Assembly (NCBI GenBank): GCA_025353985.1
Contig: JANXNT010000697.1
Span: 1-10,622 of the forward strand
DNA: 10,622 nucleotides
DNA from: Limnoglobus sp.
GTDB taxonomy: Bacteria; Planctomycetota; Planctomycetia; Gemmatales; Gemmataceae
Direction of reading: 5' to 3'
Positions 1 to 7,598 of the stretch are shown here, in pieces. Positions within the stretch are counted from its first letter, which is position 1; every line of letters starts with the position of its first letter. The notes under the pieces are model-generated. The model saw nothing but the letters and a program-made list of their open reading frames with translations. It was not told the DNA's origin and made no database searches. The translations under genes were made by a program, and so were the position numbers.

Positions 1-1
1 G

Positions 2-115
2 CTCACCGCCACGCTGCCGAAGAAGGTCGAACCCGCAATCGTCGCACCGGTGCCGGGCGCGAAACCGGACGCCATCGACGACGAGAATTTGAATTTGGGA
101 GGGGATTCCCGATGA
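2..115 (+). CDS. C-terminal fragment of an upstream gene, possibly PilN-like (partial)
   Basis: An open frame enters at base 2 and ends at the TGA at 113-115. It gives about 37 residues rich in Pro, Ala and Val, ending in an acidic then Gly/Asp-rich tail (DDENLNLGGDSR). The stop overlaps the ATG at 112 of the next gene (ATGA), a sign of translational coupling in an operon. The fragment is too short to assign. If the next gene is PilO-like, the usual pil order (M, N, O, P) makes a PilN-like or pilus assembly protein plausible, but that rests on context only. The low-complexity tail looks like a disordered C-terminus. Confidence 0.6.
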   Translation, partial: LTATLPKKVEPAIVAPVPGAKPDAIDDENLNLGGDSR

Positions 116-1551
116 GTAGCCGCGAACGCAAATTGATTATCGCGCTGGGAATCATGGGTATCTGCGGCTTGTTGTTCGCCGCGTACCAGTTCGTGATTGC
201 GCCGCTCGAAGAGAATAAAGCGCAACTCGCGAAGCTTTCCGAAGAGTATTCCGACAAAGACGAGAAGTTGACAAACTTACGCAAAGACCTGCGACGGCTG
301 ACCACCGCGAAGAAGCGCAGCCTGCCGAGCGAACCCGATGTGGCCCGCCGCGAATACGAAGCGATGCTAACGCGGTTGTTGCGTAACGCGGGTATCCCTC
401 CGGGTTACACGATCGCCTCCAAAGACAATTCGGACGCGCGTTCGATCCCGCTACTCGCGCCAAAGCGCCCCGCCTATTCGCGCATCGGCTACTCGATTCG
501 GCTCAACAAAGTCGACCTGACGAGCCTGACGAAGTTCCTGCAAGAATATTACCGCCTGAACCTGCTGCACCAGATCGTGTGGTTCGAAGTGAAACGCAGC
601 GACGAAGGTTCGACCGTCATGAGCCGCCGCGGCATTTTCACCGCGGATCGCAACGATCTTACGGTGATTATCAACACCGAAGCGATCATTCTCGATGGTG
701 CCGAAAACCGGCGTACGCTTTTGCCGATCCCGACATCGGTGGCCGCCGTGGCGGGTGGCGCGGGCTACTTCGCCGTCTCGAACTCGCCCGAAGCGGGTCG
801 CGTCATCAACCCGCAACAGTTCGTGCCACTGCTCGCCACATCGGAACGCAACTACCTCGTGATGGCCGCGAAAGATCCGTACCACGGGCCGTTGCCCACC
901 GAGAAAATCGTCAAGATTCCCGAACCGCCGCCCGCCCCACCCGCGAAACCGTTGGAAGACATTAGCCCGTACATCAAGCTAAACGGCATCGTGCGAAGCT
1001 CCGATGGCACGCCGGAAGCGGGCATTTGGGATATTTCCAGCAACAAGTATTACGCGATTCGCCTCAAACGCACCGGCGAAAAGACCGAGGTCGATGTGCG
1101 GAAATACTACTTCCTGAACAACCAGCGGAAGCCACTCGATTCCGGGAACGAGTTGGTGATTAGCGAAGAATTCACGAGCACGAACCGCACGTTCAAAGTG
1201 AACGGCTTCCACGAAGATGGCATGTTTCTCACCGAGACAATCGTGCCCGTGAAACCCGCTGAGGTGAAGCCCGCAATCGAGGCATCGAAGGTCAAGTGGC
1301 CACCGCAGAAAGTCGCGAAATCGACGGTATCGCCCGCCACGCTCGCAATCGGTTCCGCGATCGGCGGCGTCGGAATGATCGCACCCGCACCGGTGGACAA
1401 ATTCTACTTCTGGCGTGTCGGCCAAACGCTGCAAGCCCTGAAAGAACTCCCGCCCGCCGAGGCGAAAGTCTACATGGGCCTGATCGGCCCAAAAGAGGCG
1501 ATCAAACTCGAAGTCGCACCCACGCCCACATCGGTACGCTCGGCAAACTGA
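112..1551 (+). CDS. PilO/GspM-like inner-membrane assembly protein with a PilP/GspC-like C-terminal region
   Basis: The 479-residue product has a short basic N-terminus, one membrane segment (about residues 8-30), a charged heptad-like coiled coil (about 31-70), and then an alpha/beta region (about 78-195) like the periplasmic ferredoxin-like fold of PilO/GspM. A Pro-rich linker (about 268-282, EPPPAPPAKP) leads to a beta-rich segment (about 283-380) starting SPYIKLNGIVRS, which recalls the PilP/GspC homology region. PilO itself is about 200 residues, so this would be a fused or extended form. PilO and PilP link the pilus motor platform to the outer-membrane secretin. The start is the ATG with GGGAGGGG at 97-104, 7 nt upstream, and it overlaps the preceding stop. 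The assignment comes from architecture and weak similarity, not from an invariant motif. An unrelated bitopic coiled-coil protein is the alternative. Confidence 0.62.
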   Translation: MSSRERKLIIALGIMGICGLLFAAYQFVIAPLEENKAQLAKLSEEYSDKDEKLTNLRKDLRRLTTAKKRSLPSEPDVARREYEAMLTRLLRNAGIPPGYTIASKDNSDARSIPLLAPKRPAYSRIGYSIRLNKVDLTSLTKFLQEYYRLNLLHQIVWFEVKRSDEGSTVMSRRGIFTADRNDLTVIINTEAIILDGAENRRTLLPIPTSVAAVAGGAGYFAVSNSPEAGRVINPQQFVPLLATSERNYLVMAAKDPYHGPLPTEKIVKIPEPPPAPPAKPLEDISPYIKLNGIVRSSDGTPEAGIWDISSNKYYAIRLKRTGEKTEVDVRKYYFLNNQRKPLDSGNELVISEEFTSTNRTFKVNGFHEDGMFLTETIVPVKPAEVKPAIEASKVKWPPQKVAKSTVSPATLAIGSAIGGVGMIAPAPVDKFYFWRVGQTLQALKELPPAEAKVYMGLIGPKEAIKLEVAPTPTSVRSAN

Positions 1552-1596
1552 ACCGCGCGTTTTATGAATTCTTAAAACAGCAAAAGACAAGAATTC

Positions 1597-1699
1597 ACCA
1601 CGAATTACACGAAATACACGAATAATTAAACATAATACTTAAGACGCGGATCGTGCAATTCGCCTATTTCCTATTCGTGTGATTCGTGTAATTCGTGGT
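1597..1699. repeat. Inverted repeat of 9-nt CACGAATNA units
   Basis: Arms at 1597-1623 and 1673-1699 are reverse complements at 25 of 27 positions, separated by a 49-nt AT-rich loop. Each arm holds three near-identical 9-nt units (CACGAATTA, CACGAAATA, CACGAATAA on the left). The pairing can form a long hairpin on either strand. There is no U-tract after it, so it is not a classic terminator, although it does separate the pilus-type operon from the acetyltransferase operon. Repeats of this type occur in the intergenic regions of many environmental bacterial genomes (recalled, not checked here). Confidence 0.85.
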
Positions 1700-1721
1700 T
1701 CACTTCGATTCTTCTAAATGA

Positions 1722-1750
1722 TGGACAACAATCGTCGGTATTTATACGAT
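1722..1750 (+). promoter_or_regulatory. Possible sigma70-type promoter for the acetyltransferase-M16 operon
   Basis: TGGACA at 1722-1727 (5 of 6 to the -35 consensus) is followed after 17 nt by TACGAT at 1745-1750 (4 of 6 to the -10 consensus). Transcription would begin near 1757, upstream of the ribosome binding site at 1770-1775. It lies 22 bp after the inverted repeat, where a new transcription unit is expected. Planctomycete promoters are poorly characterised, so this is tentative. Confidence 0.35.
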
Positions 1751-1769
1751 AGTTTTGTTCGCATTTTGC

Positions 1770-1775
1770 AGAGGT
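1770..1775 (+). promoter_or_regulatory. Ribosome binding site that fixes the acetyltransferase start
   Basis: AGAGGT lies 6 nt before the ATG at 1782. It favours that start over the in-frame TTG at 1755, which would also fall at the predicted transcription start. Confidence 0.6.
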
Positions 1776-1781
1776 CCGTCA

Positions 1782-2387
1782 ATGACTCGGGTGTTTCCGC
1801 GGTATCGCATGACGTGCGCGTTGCCAATTGCCGTGGCGGTTGCGGCGTTGCCAGAGCGTTGCGTGTGGGTGCCGTGGCATCACTCGTGGATCGATCAACA
1901 CGCGATGACTATCTATGAATCATTCGTCTACGAGCCGGATGCGCTCGTATACCCGAACCTCGCGAATCGTACGGGTTGCCAGATGCTCATGCGGTCGATC
2001 TGCGATACCGAGGGCTTCTGTGCGGGTGCCACGTGGCTGCTTGCGGTCGATGGCGAATACGTTGGCTCCGTGCAGGGTGTCGTCGAAGACGATGGTATCG
2101 GCCTCATTCAGAATGTCGGCATCGTTCCTGGCCATCGCCGATCCGGTTTCGGCATCGCGCTGATCGCGAAGGCGCTACACGGTTTGCACGCGGAGGGAGC
2201 GAAAACGGGTCAACTCGATGTCACATTGGGGAATGTCGCCGCGATACGACTCTATTTAAAACTCGGGTTTACAATCGACAAAACCATATACCGAACTGTT
2301 GCTATCAAGGCAAAACGCGAGCGGGTTGTCGTCGGCGTATTTCCCGCCGCCACCGAACCCCGCGAAGGAAGGCGATCGAACCCGTGA
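1782..2387 (+). CDS. GNAT-family N-acetyltransferase
   Basis: The 201-residue protein is a probable cytosolic acetyl-CoA-dependent acetyltransferase of unknown substrate. The acetyl-CoA loop is seen as R119-R-S-G122-F-G124 after the beta4 strand (LIQNVGIVPGH), matching the GNAT R/Q-x-x-G-x-G/A signature. The C-terminal motif N151-VAAIRLY158-LKLGF is also typical. The N-terminal 45 residues (MTRVFPRYRM..., VPWHHSWIDQHA) resemble planctomycete GNAT proteins as I recall them, which supports the ATG at 1782 with its AGAGGT site. The TGA stop overlaps the GTG start of the next gene (GTGA), so it is probably translationally coupled to the M16 pair. Its role may concern modification of a small molecule or of protein termini; nothing here identifies the substrate. 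The last 20 residues are charged and Pro-rich, unlike the core fold. Confidence 0.88.
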   Translation: MTRVFPRYRMTCALPIAVAVAALPERCVWVPWHHSWIDQHAMTIYESFVYEPDALVYPNLANRTGCQMLMRSICDTEGFCAGATWLLAVDGEYVGSVQGVVEDDGIGLIQNVGIVPGHRRSGFGIALIAKALHGLHAEGAKTGQLDVTLGNVAAIRLYLKLGFTIDKTIYRTVAIKAKRERVVVGVFPAATEPREGRRSNP

Positions 2388-3622
2388 AACAAGACGTGAA
2401 TCACTTCACTTTACCGAACGGTTTGACGATCCTTGCCGAACGCATGGATCACGTCCGCTCGGCGACCGTTTCGTTCCTCATACCCGGTGGTTGTTCCTAC
2501 GATCCGCCCGATCAACTCGGCATGGGCGCGATCCTGGCCGAGATGCTTTCTCGCGGTGCCGGCGAACGCGATGCAGAGCAACTGTCGCTCGCATTCGACC
2601 GCCTCGGTGTCGATCACGGCGAAACCGTCGGCCTGTTGAACATGGGCCTATTCGGTGGCACACTCGCCCGCAACGTGCCATTCGCTCTCGAACTCTTTGC
2701 CGACATGGTTTTGCGGCCGACGCTCCCCGAAGAAGAATTGGAATCGGTGCAGTCGTTGCTCATTCAAGACCTGCAAGGCCTCGAAGATTCGCCGCAAGAC
2801 AAGGTGATGATCGAACTGCGCAAACGCTATTATCCGTCGCCACTCAACCGCGACCGCTGCGGTTCGGAGGACGGCATCGAAGCCGTGACGATCGCGTCGC
2901 TTCGCAATCACCATCGCAAACAACTGCGGCCGAACGGGACGATCTTGTCGATTGCGGGAAACATCGATTGGTCTATGATCCGCGACAAAGCGGAAGAACT
3001 GTTCGGCGATTGGCCGATGGCGGAAGTGACGAAAAACACCCCGACCGACGGCGTGCCGACTTCCGAGCATTTGCACAAAGAGACGCAGCAAACGCAGATC
3101 GCGATTGCGTTCCCGAGCGTGCCAATGTCGCACCCGGCGTACTTCGCCGCACGCGGTGCGGTCGGTGTATTATCTTCGTCCGGGATGAGTTCGCGGTTGT
3201 TCACCGAAGTGCGCGAGAAGCGCGGCCTCTGTTACTCGGTATACGCGAGTCACGAAACGCTCAAGGATCGCGGCACGATCTACGCCTGTGCCGGTTCTCG
3301 TGCCGAGCGGGCACAGGAAACGCTGGACGTGATGCTCGCCGAACTGCGACGGTTAAAAGACGGTATCGAGATCGACGAGATCGACCGAATGCGGGCGAGT
3401 CTGAAAACGTCGCTCATCATGCAACAAGAATCGACGTCCGCAAGGGCGGGGGCGATCGCTCGCGATTGGTACCACCTCGGGCGGGTGCGATCCTTCGACG
3501 AAACGCAACGCGAAATTGACGGCCTCAACGTGAGTGCCGTGCTCGATTACGCCAGCGCGTTCCCATTCGAGACACCGACACTCGTCACGCTCGGCCCGGC
3601 ACCACTCGTGCTGCCCGCGTAA
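2384..3622 (+). CDS. M16 peptidase-like subunit without zinc motif (alpha-type, R/Y-bearing)
   Basis: The 412-residue product has the size and two-domain build of M16B peptidases, with the usual N-terminal stretch FTLPNGLTILAE. Where catalytic members have HxxEH, this one has A49-I-L-A52-E53, so both zinc-binding His and the catalytic Glu are gone; the downstream Glu ligand region reads LIQDLQGLEDSP, with Asp in its place. The C-terminal domain keeps the substrate-binding R/Y region (SSRLFTEVREK, R280-GLC-Y284). It is therefore predicted to be the non-catalytic partner, like the alpha subunit of mitochondrial processing peptidase or the R/Y subunit of bacterial heterodimeric M16B enzymes. The GTG start overlaps the acetyltransferase stop and follows GAAGGAAGG at 2364-2372 (11 nt away). 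A longer frame running up to 1976 only reads the acetyltransferase out of frame. No signal peptide is seen, so it is probably cytosolic. Confidence 0.92.
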   Translation: MKQDVNHFTLPNGLTILAERMDHVRSATVSFLIPGGCSYDPPDQLGMGAILAEMLSRGAGERDAEQLSLAFDRLGVDHGETVGLLNMGLFGGTLARNVPFALELFADMVLRPTLPEEELESVQSLLIQDLQGLEDSPQDKVMIELRKRYYPSPLNRDRCGSEDGIEAVTIASLRNHHRKQLRPNGTILSIAGNIDWSMIRDKAEELFGDWPMAEVTKNTPTDGVPTSEHLHKETQQTQIAIAFPSVPMSHPAYFAARGAVGVLSSSGMSSRLFTEVREKRGLCYSVYASHETLKDRGTIYACAGSRAERAQETLDVMLAELRRLKDGIEIDEIDRMRASLKTSLIMQQESTSARAGAIARDWYHLGRVRSFDETQREIDGLNVSAVLDYASAFPFETPTLVTLGPAPLVLPA

Positions 3623-3646
3623 CTTTCACCACATACTGGGTCGACA

Positions 3647-4879
3647 ATGCCATTCCACACGCATCGCCTGGCGAACGGTTTGCAGATCATCGGCGAGACA
3701 ATTCCGACGGCCCGTTCGGTGGGCGTCGGGTTCTTCGTGAACACCGGTTCGCGCGACGAAACGATACCCGTTTCCGGTGTGTCGCACTTCCTCGAACATA
3801 TGCTTTTCAAGGGCACGCCACGCCGTACGGCACTCGATGTGAACTTGCACTTCGACCGCATCGGCGCGAGCTACAACGCCTACACCAGCGAAGAAGCCAC
3901 GGTGTTTTACGCGGCAGTGTTGCCGGAATATCTGCCGACGGCGGTCGATATTCTCGCGGATATTTTGCGGCCGAGCCTGCGTGAGGAAGACTTCGAGACG
4001 GAGAAGAAAGTCATCCTCGAAGAGATCGGCATGTACGAAGACATGCCATCGTTCGCGGCGGGCGAATACGCAAAGAAAATCTACTACGCCGACCACCCTC
4101 TCGGGAACACGATCCTCGGCTCGTCTCAGAGTATCGTCGACCTCACGCGCGATCAGATGCTCGGCTACTTCAACTCGCGATATACCGCACCGAACATCCT
4201 CGTTTCGGTGGCGGGGCAGTTCGATTGGCCCGAATTCATCGCGATGATCGAAACGCAGTGCGGCCATTGGCCGAGTGACGCCGCCGTGCGCGAGAACCTG
4301 CGGCCCGTACCCGGTGCGGGCGGTAACCACCGGATGGCCAAGGAAGGCGTGGCCCAGGAACACGTGATGTTGTTCTCGCCCGGCCCCTCCGCCGAAGATT
4401 CCCTCCGCTACGCCGCCGCCACACTCGCGCTCGCCATCGGCGACGACACGGGTAGCCGCTTTTATTGGGAACTCATCCACCCCGGCCACGCAGAGTCCGC
4501 CGGTTGCAGCATCGATCAAAGCCAGCAAAGTGGCACGACGGGTAGCTCGTTCAGTTGCGAGCCAACGAAAGCCGCCGAGAACCTCGAGATCATGTTGCGC
4601 GTGCTCGCCGAAGTGCAGAAAAACAGCATCACCGCCGATGAACTCGATCAGGCGAAGAGCAAAATCTCCTCGCGCATCGTCCGACATTCGGAGCGACCGA
4701 TGGGGCGGATGCGCTCGATCGCCTCCGCATGGATTTACAACAACGAGTATCACGACATCGACGTGGAACTCAATCGTTTTGAGTCGGTATCGCTCGAAGA
4801 TATTCGCAAAGTCCTCGAACGATTTCCGCTCACCGACACCACGATCGTAGCCTACGGCCCAACCGCGACCGAGGCGTAA
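3647..4879 (+). CDS. M16 zinc peptidase, catalytic subunit (beta-type)
   Basis: The 410-residue protein is an M16B metallopeptidase. The inverted zinc motif H47-F-L-E50-H51 sits in GVSHFLEHMLFKGTPRR, and the third ligand is probably E126 in ILEEIGMYEDMP, 74 residues after H51, as is usual in the family. E50 would activate the water. The C-terminal domain (about 230-410) lacks the R/Y segment: in place of RGLxY it has HPGHAESAGCS (278-288). It therefore complements the preceding gene, which has R/Y but no zinc motif. The two are 24 nt apart on the same strand and should form one active heterodimer that degrades or trims short unfolded peptides. No Shine-Dalgarno is evident at the ATG, so translation may rely on coupling. 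No signal peptide is seen, pointing to the cytosol. Similar proteins are often annotated as insulinase-family peptidases. Confidence 0.95.
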   Translation: MPFHTHRLANGLQIIGETIPTARSVGVGFFVNTGSRDETIPVSGVSHFLEHMLFKGTPRRTALDVNLHFDRIGASYNAYTSEEATVFYAAVLPEYLPTAVDILADILRPSLREEDFETEKKVILEEIGMYEDMPSFAAGEYAKKIYYADHPLGNTILGSSQSIVDLTRDQMLGYFNSRYTAPNILVSVAGQFDWPEFIAMIETQCGHWPSDAAVRENLRPVPGAGGNHRMAKEGVAQEHVMLFSPGPSAEDSLRYAAATLALAIGDDTGSRFYWELIHPGHAESAGCSIDQSQQSGTTGSSFSCEPTKAAENLEIMLRVLAEVQKNSITADELDQAKSKISSRIVRHSERPMGRMRSIASAWIYNNEYHDIDVELNRFESVSLEDIRKVLERFPLTDTTIVAYGPTATEA

Positions 4880-4887
4880 TTTGTTTA

Positions 4888-4934
4888 GCCGCGCCGCGTA
4901 GGCTCTGCGGAGCGAAGCGCGGGGCGTTAACCCG
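4888..4934. repeat. GC-rich hairpin-prone sequence after the M16 operon
   Basis: This short GC-rich stretch can pair AGCCGCGC (4888-4895) with GCGCGGGGC (4917-4925) with a two-base bulge. It resembles interspersed intergenic repeats of planctomycete genomes, but only one copy is in the window. It might act as a weak factor-independent end for the M16 transcript, though no U-run follows. The rest of 4880-5098 shows no gene or clear promoter. Confidence 0.3.
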
Positions 4935-5098
4935 TTGAAGACTTCATTCGATACGTCGTGACCGCGCTTCTCTCCGAGGATGGCGAAAAATCCCCCAATC
5001 CGATACAAATCGCCTTTCTGCCCGAACGGTCAAACTCGCGGGCCACGAATGACCGATACAGATACGGATGCTGTCCGTTTTCGTTCGAAAGGTGCGCC

Positions 5099-6967
5099 AT
5101 GGATTGGCCGTTCTCCCGACGGGGATTGCTGGAAGGGGCCGCATTCGTTGGCGGGCTGGCACTGGCGGGCCGCACGGACGCGAAGCCGCTGGATCGGCTG
5201 CGCCAGAAGCAGAATCCGGGGTGGGTCATCGGAACGCTGACCGGCGCACAAGCGATTGCCGAGACGCTGAACGTCGAAGGCGTCGGGTGCGTGTATGGCA
5301 TACCCGGCGCACAAGAAAACGAACTTTGGGATGAACTCAAAGCGCGCGAAGTGCCGTACTTGCTCGTCACGCACGAGTTTTCGGCGGCGTGCATGGCGGA
5401 CGGTTACGCACGTGCCACCGGTCGGCCCGGCGTGCTCTGCGTGGTGCCGGGGCCGGGCATTACCAACGCGCTCACGGGCCTCGGCGAGGCGCTGCTCGAT
5501 TCGGTGCCCGTCGTGGCCATCGTCGGCGATGTCGGGTGCGGCGACAAAGCGAAACCGTTCCAAGTTCACTCGTTGAATCAGGTCGATTTGCTCAAACCCG
5601 TGTGCAAAAGCGTCTATCCCGTCACCGACGTTCGGCAAATCCCGGCAACGATTCGCCTCGCGTTCCAGGTGGCGATGTCTGGCGAACCGGGGCCAACGGC
5701 AGTCGTCATTCCTTACAACTTGCTCATCGAAGTCGCGGACTTCCAGTGCCCGCCACTCGCGGCCGCAGGGGTGCCGTTCGACGATGCTGCGTTCGCCAAA
5801 GCGCTGGCCATGCTCGCGCAGAAATCGCAGCGAATCGGCATCTACGCGGGCTACGGCTGCATGAACGATTCCGCATCGCTCACCGCGTTGGCCGAGGTAT
5901 TGCAAGCCCCGGTTGCGACGAGCGTTTCCGGTAAAGGCGCAATCTCCGACTGCCATCCGCTCGGAGTCGGTTGGGGCTTCGGCAAACACGCATCTGCCGT
6001 CGCCGAAAAGGCGTTTGCACACATCGATTGCCTGCTCGCCATCGGCGTGAAGTTCAGCGAAGTTTCGACCGGATACTACGGCAATCCCCGCCCGAAACAC
6101 GTGATTCACGTCGATGCGAACGCGAACAACCTCGGCAAAGTGATGCCTGCCGATGTCTGCGTTCACGCCGATGCGGGGCTGTTTTTGTCGAAGCTGCTCG
6201 CGTGTGCGGAGAACCTGCGTCGTCCGACCGATGGGCACTTGCACGCCCGGATTCGCGAAGCGAAAAAATCGCACGAAACGACGCTGAAGGCGATCCCGAA
6301 TGGCACGTGCGGCGTCGATCCGCTGGCCACGATTGCGGCACTCCGACGCAACCTCCCCGAAGACGCGATGCTGTTCACCGACGTGACCGCGAGCGAGCAT
6401 TTGGCGGCGGAATCGTTCCGCACGACGAAGCCGCGCACATACTTCAACCCCGTCGATAATCAATCGATGGGCTGGTCGATCCCCGCCGCGATTGGCGCAC
6501 AGCGAGCGTGCGGGAATCGCGTCGTGGCCACGCTTACCGGCGATGGTTGTTTCCTGATGTCCGCGATGGAAATGAGCACGGCGGCACGCGAGGGATTGCC
6601 GGTGAAGTTCGTGATCCTCGACGACCATGCCTACCACTACATGCAACTACTTCAGCAACCGGCGTATCGGCGAACGACGGCCACGGAACTGGCGAAAATC
6701 GACTACAAGGCGTTCGCCCAAGCCGTCGGCGTGGCGTACCGCGAGATCGCGAACGGCGACCAACTCGACGGTTGCTTACGCTCCGCGCTCGACCACGCTG
6801 GCCCCGTGCTGATTCGCGTACTCACCGATTATGGCAACCGCAAGATTCGCTGGATCGAAGCGGTACGCGATCGCTATACGAAGGAATTGTCCGCTTCGCA
6901 AAAGATTCGTTTCCTCGCCAGAATCGGCGCGCGGACGTTTAACGGGCGACCCGAAAAGAACGACTGA
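5099..6967 (+). CDS. Tat-signal thiamine-diphosphate enzyme, acetolactate synthase superfamily
   Basis: The 622-residue protein has the three-domain layout of acetolactate synthase-type enzymes: an N-terminal pyrimidine-binding domain with catalytic Glu E93 (THEFSAACMADGYARATG), a central domain (about 235-365), and a C-terminal pyrophosphate-binding domain with G481-D-G483. The second metal motif, usually NN, is D508-D509 after 24 residues. The N-terminus has a twin-arginine signal, S6-R7-R8-G-L-L, followed by a short hydrophobic stretch (13-24, GAAFVGGLALAG), so export of the folded, cofactor-loaded enzyme is predicted. The ATG at 5099 is chosen because AAAGG at 5088-5092 lies 6 nt before it and because it places the Tat motif at the terminus; an in-frame GTG at 4958 would add 47 residues unlike a protein N-terminus. 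The substrate is unknown: acetolactate, sulfoacetaldehyde, oxalyl-CoA or glyoxylate chemistry cannot be told apart. It stands alone, 219 bp from the M16 operon. Confidence 0.9.
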   Translation: MDWPFSRRGLLEGAAFVGGLALAGRTDAKPLDRLRQKQNPGWVIGTLTGAQAIAETLNVEGVGCVYGIPGAQENELWDELKAREVPYLLVTHEFSAACMADGYARATGRPGVLCVVPGPGITNALTGLGEALLDSVPVVAIVGDVGCGDKAKPFQVHSLNQVDLLKPVCKSVYPVTDVRQIPATIRLAFQVAMSGEPGPTAVVIPYNLLIEVADFQCPPLAAAGVPFDDAAFAKALAMLAQKSQRIGIYAGYGCMNDSASLTALAEVLQAPVATSVSGKGAISDCHPLGVGWGFGKHASAVAEKAFAHIDCLLAIGVKFSEVSTGYYGNPRPKHVIHVDANANNLGKVMPADVCVHADAGLFLSKLLACAENLRRPTDGHLHARIREAKKSHETTLKAIPNGTCGVDPLATIAALRRNLPEDAMLFTDVTASEHLAAESFRTTKPRTYFNPVDNQSMGWSIPAAIGAQRACGNRVVATLTGDGCFLMSAMEMSTAAREGLPVKFVILDDHAYHYMQLLQQPAYRRTTATELAKIDYKAFAQAVGVAYREIANGDQLDGCLRSALDHAGPVLIRVLTDYGNRKIRWIEAVRDRYTKELSASQKIRFLARIGARTFNGRPEKND

Positions 6968-6971
6968 AAAT

Positions 6972-7466
6972 TCATCCGAACAACAACAGGACGTTCCACG
7001 GGGGCGTTTGATCGAACTCGCAGCCGAGTTCGAAATGATCCTCGATTGGCTTGCAACTGCGTACAAGCAGCGTCACCCACTCGGTTTTCTTTGGCGCGTT
7101 GACAGCCATAATTCGCATCGTCATGCCGGGCGAAATGCCTCTGTCCATCGTCAGGCGTAGGCCGCCGGTCGAACGATCCACCACCCAGGCTTGTTGCGTA
7201 GTGTTCTGGAATGCCGTGCAAGACACGTAAATTTCCACAGGCGAACCTTCACGCCGGAGCGACGACCGGCGGTTGCCGAACGACGGGTCGGGTGTCGCCC
7301 ATTCGTCATTCGCTTGATTGGATTCGTGTGGCTTGCGCGACTGCACACGCATCCGCCATCGGCTCATCATGACGACGAGCACGAGTGCCGCAACTCCACA
7401 ACCCACAATGTAATGGGCGTGCTCGCCGAGCCAATTTAGATCGAATGCGAATACTGTTCCGAACAT
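6972..7466 (-). CDS. Membrane-anchored PilZ-domain protein
   Basis: From the ATG at 7466 the product has 164 residues. It has one membrane segment (about 17-35, ending in VALVLVVMM-like hydrophobics), a polar linker (about 38-64) and a C-terminal PilZ domain. Both cyclic di-GMP signatures are present: R67-SSL-R71 (RxxxR) and D98-R-S100-T-G-G103 (D/NxSxxG). The domain ends in HFELGCEFDQTPP, as PilZ folds often do. It should sense cyclic di-GMP at the inner membrane; the output is unknown. A GTG at 7541 would add 25 residues (189 in all), but those look non-protein-like; neither start has a Shine-Dalgarno. It lies downstream of tilS on the same strand (132 nt gap) and converges on the thiamine-diphosphate gene, with only 4 bp between the stops. 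Confidence 0.83.
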   Translation of the reverse strand: MFGTVFAFDLNWLGEHAHYIVGCGVAALVLVVMMSRWRMRVQSRKPHESNQANDEWATPDPSFGNRRSSLRREGSPVEIYVSCTAFQNTTQQAWVVDRSTGGLRLTMDRGISPGMTMRIMAVNAPKKTEWVTLLVRSCKPIEDHFELGCEFDQTPPWNVLLLFG

Positions 7467-7598
7467 GGCAATATTGGGGTGTTGGTAAGTTTTTTTGTTT
7501 CCGAACCTTTGCCGTGGGCAGCGGCCGAACAAATCTAGCACACGTAATTTCGCTGCGCCGTCAAAAGCAATCGGATTTAATGCTTGTGGCGCGGTTTT

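Noticed and set aside
1597..1699. Transcription terminator for the pilus-type gene
   Set aside because: The stem is long enough, but the loop is 49 nt and no T-run follows on either side.
1976..2383. Upstream extension of the first M16 gene to 548 residues
   Set aside because: The extra 136 residues are the acetyltransferase gene read in another frame. The M16 domain begins right after the GTG at 2384.
2299..3519. 406-codon plus-strand frame inside the first M16 gene
   Set aside because: Shadow frame with extreme Arg content, wholly overlapped by the real gene.
3626..5008. 460-codon open frame on the minus strand
   Set aside because: It is the antisense of the well-supported catalytic M16 gene, with Arg/His-rich composition and no recognisable motif; long antisense frames are common in GC-rich genes.
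4958..5098. GTG start 47 codons earlier for the thiamine-diphosphate enzyme
   Set aside because: The added residues show no family similarity and would bury the Tat motif; the ATG at 5099 has AAAGG at a good distance.
5030..6646. 538-codon open frame on the minus strand
   Set aside because: It lies opposite the thiamine-diphosphate enzyme, which has intact catalytic motifs; the antisense product is rich in Arg, His and Cys and looks like nothing known.
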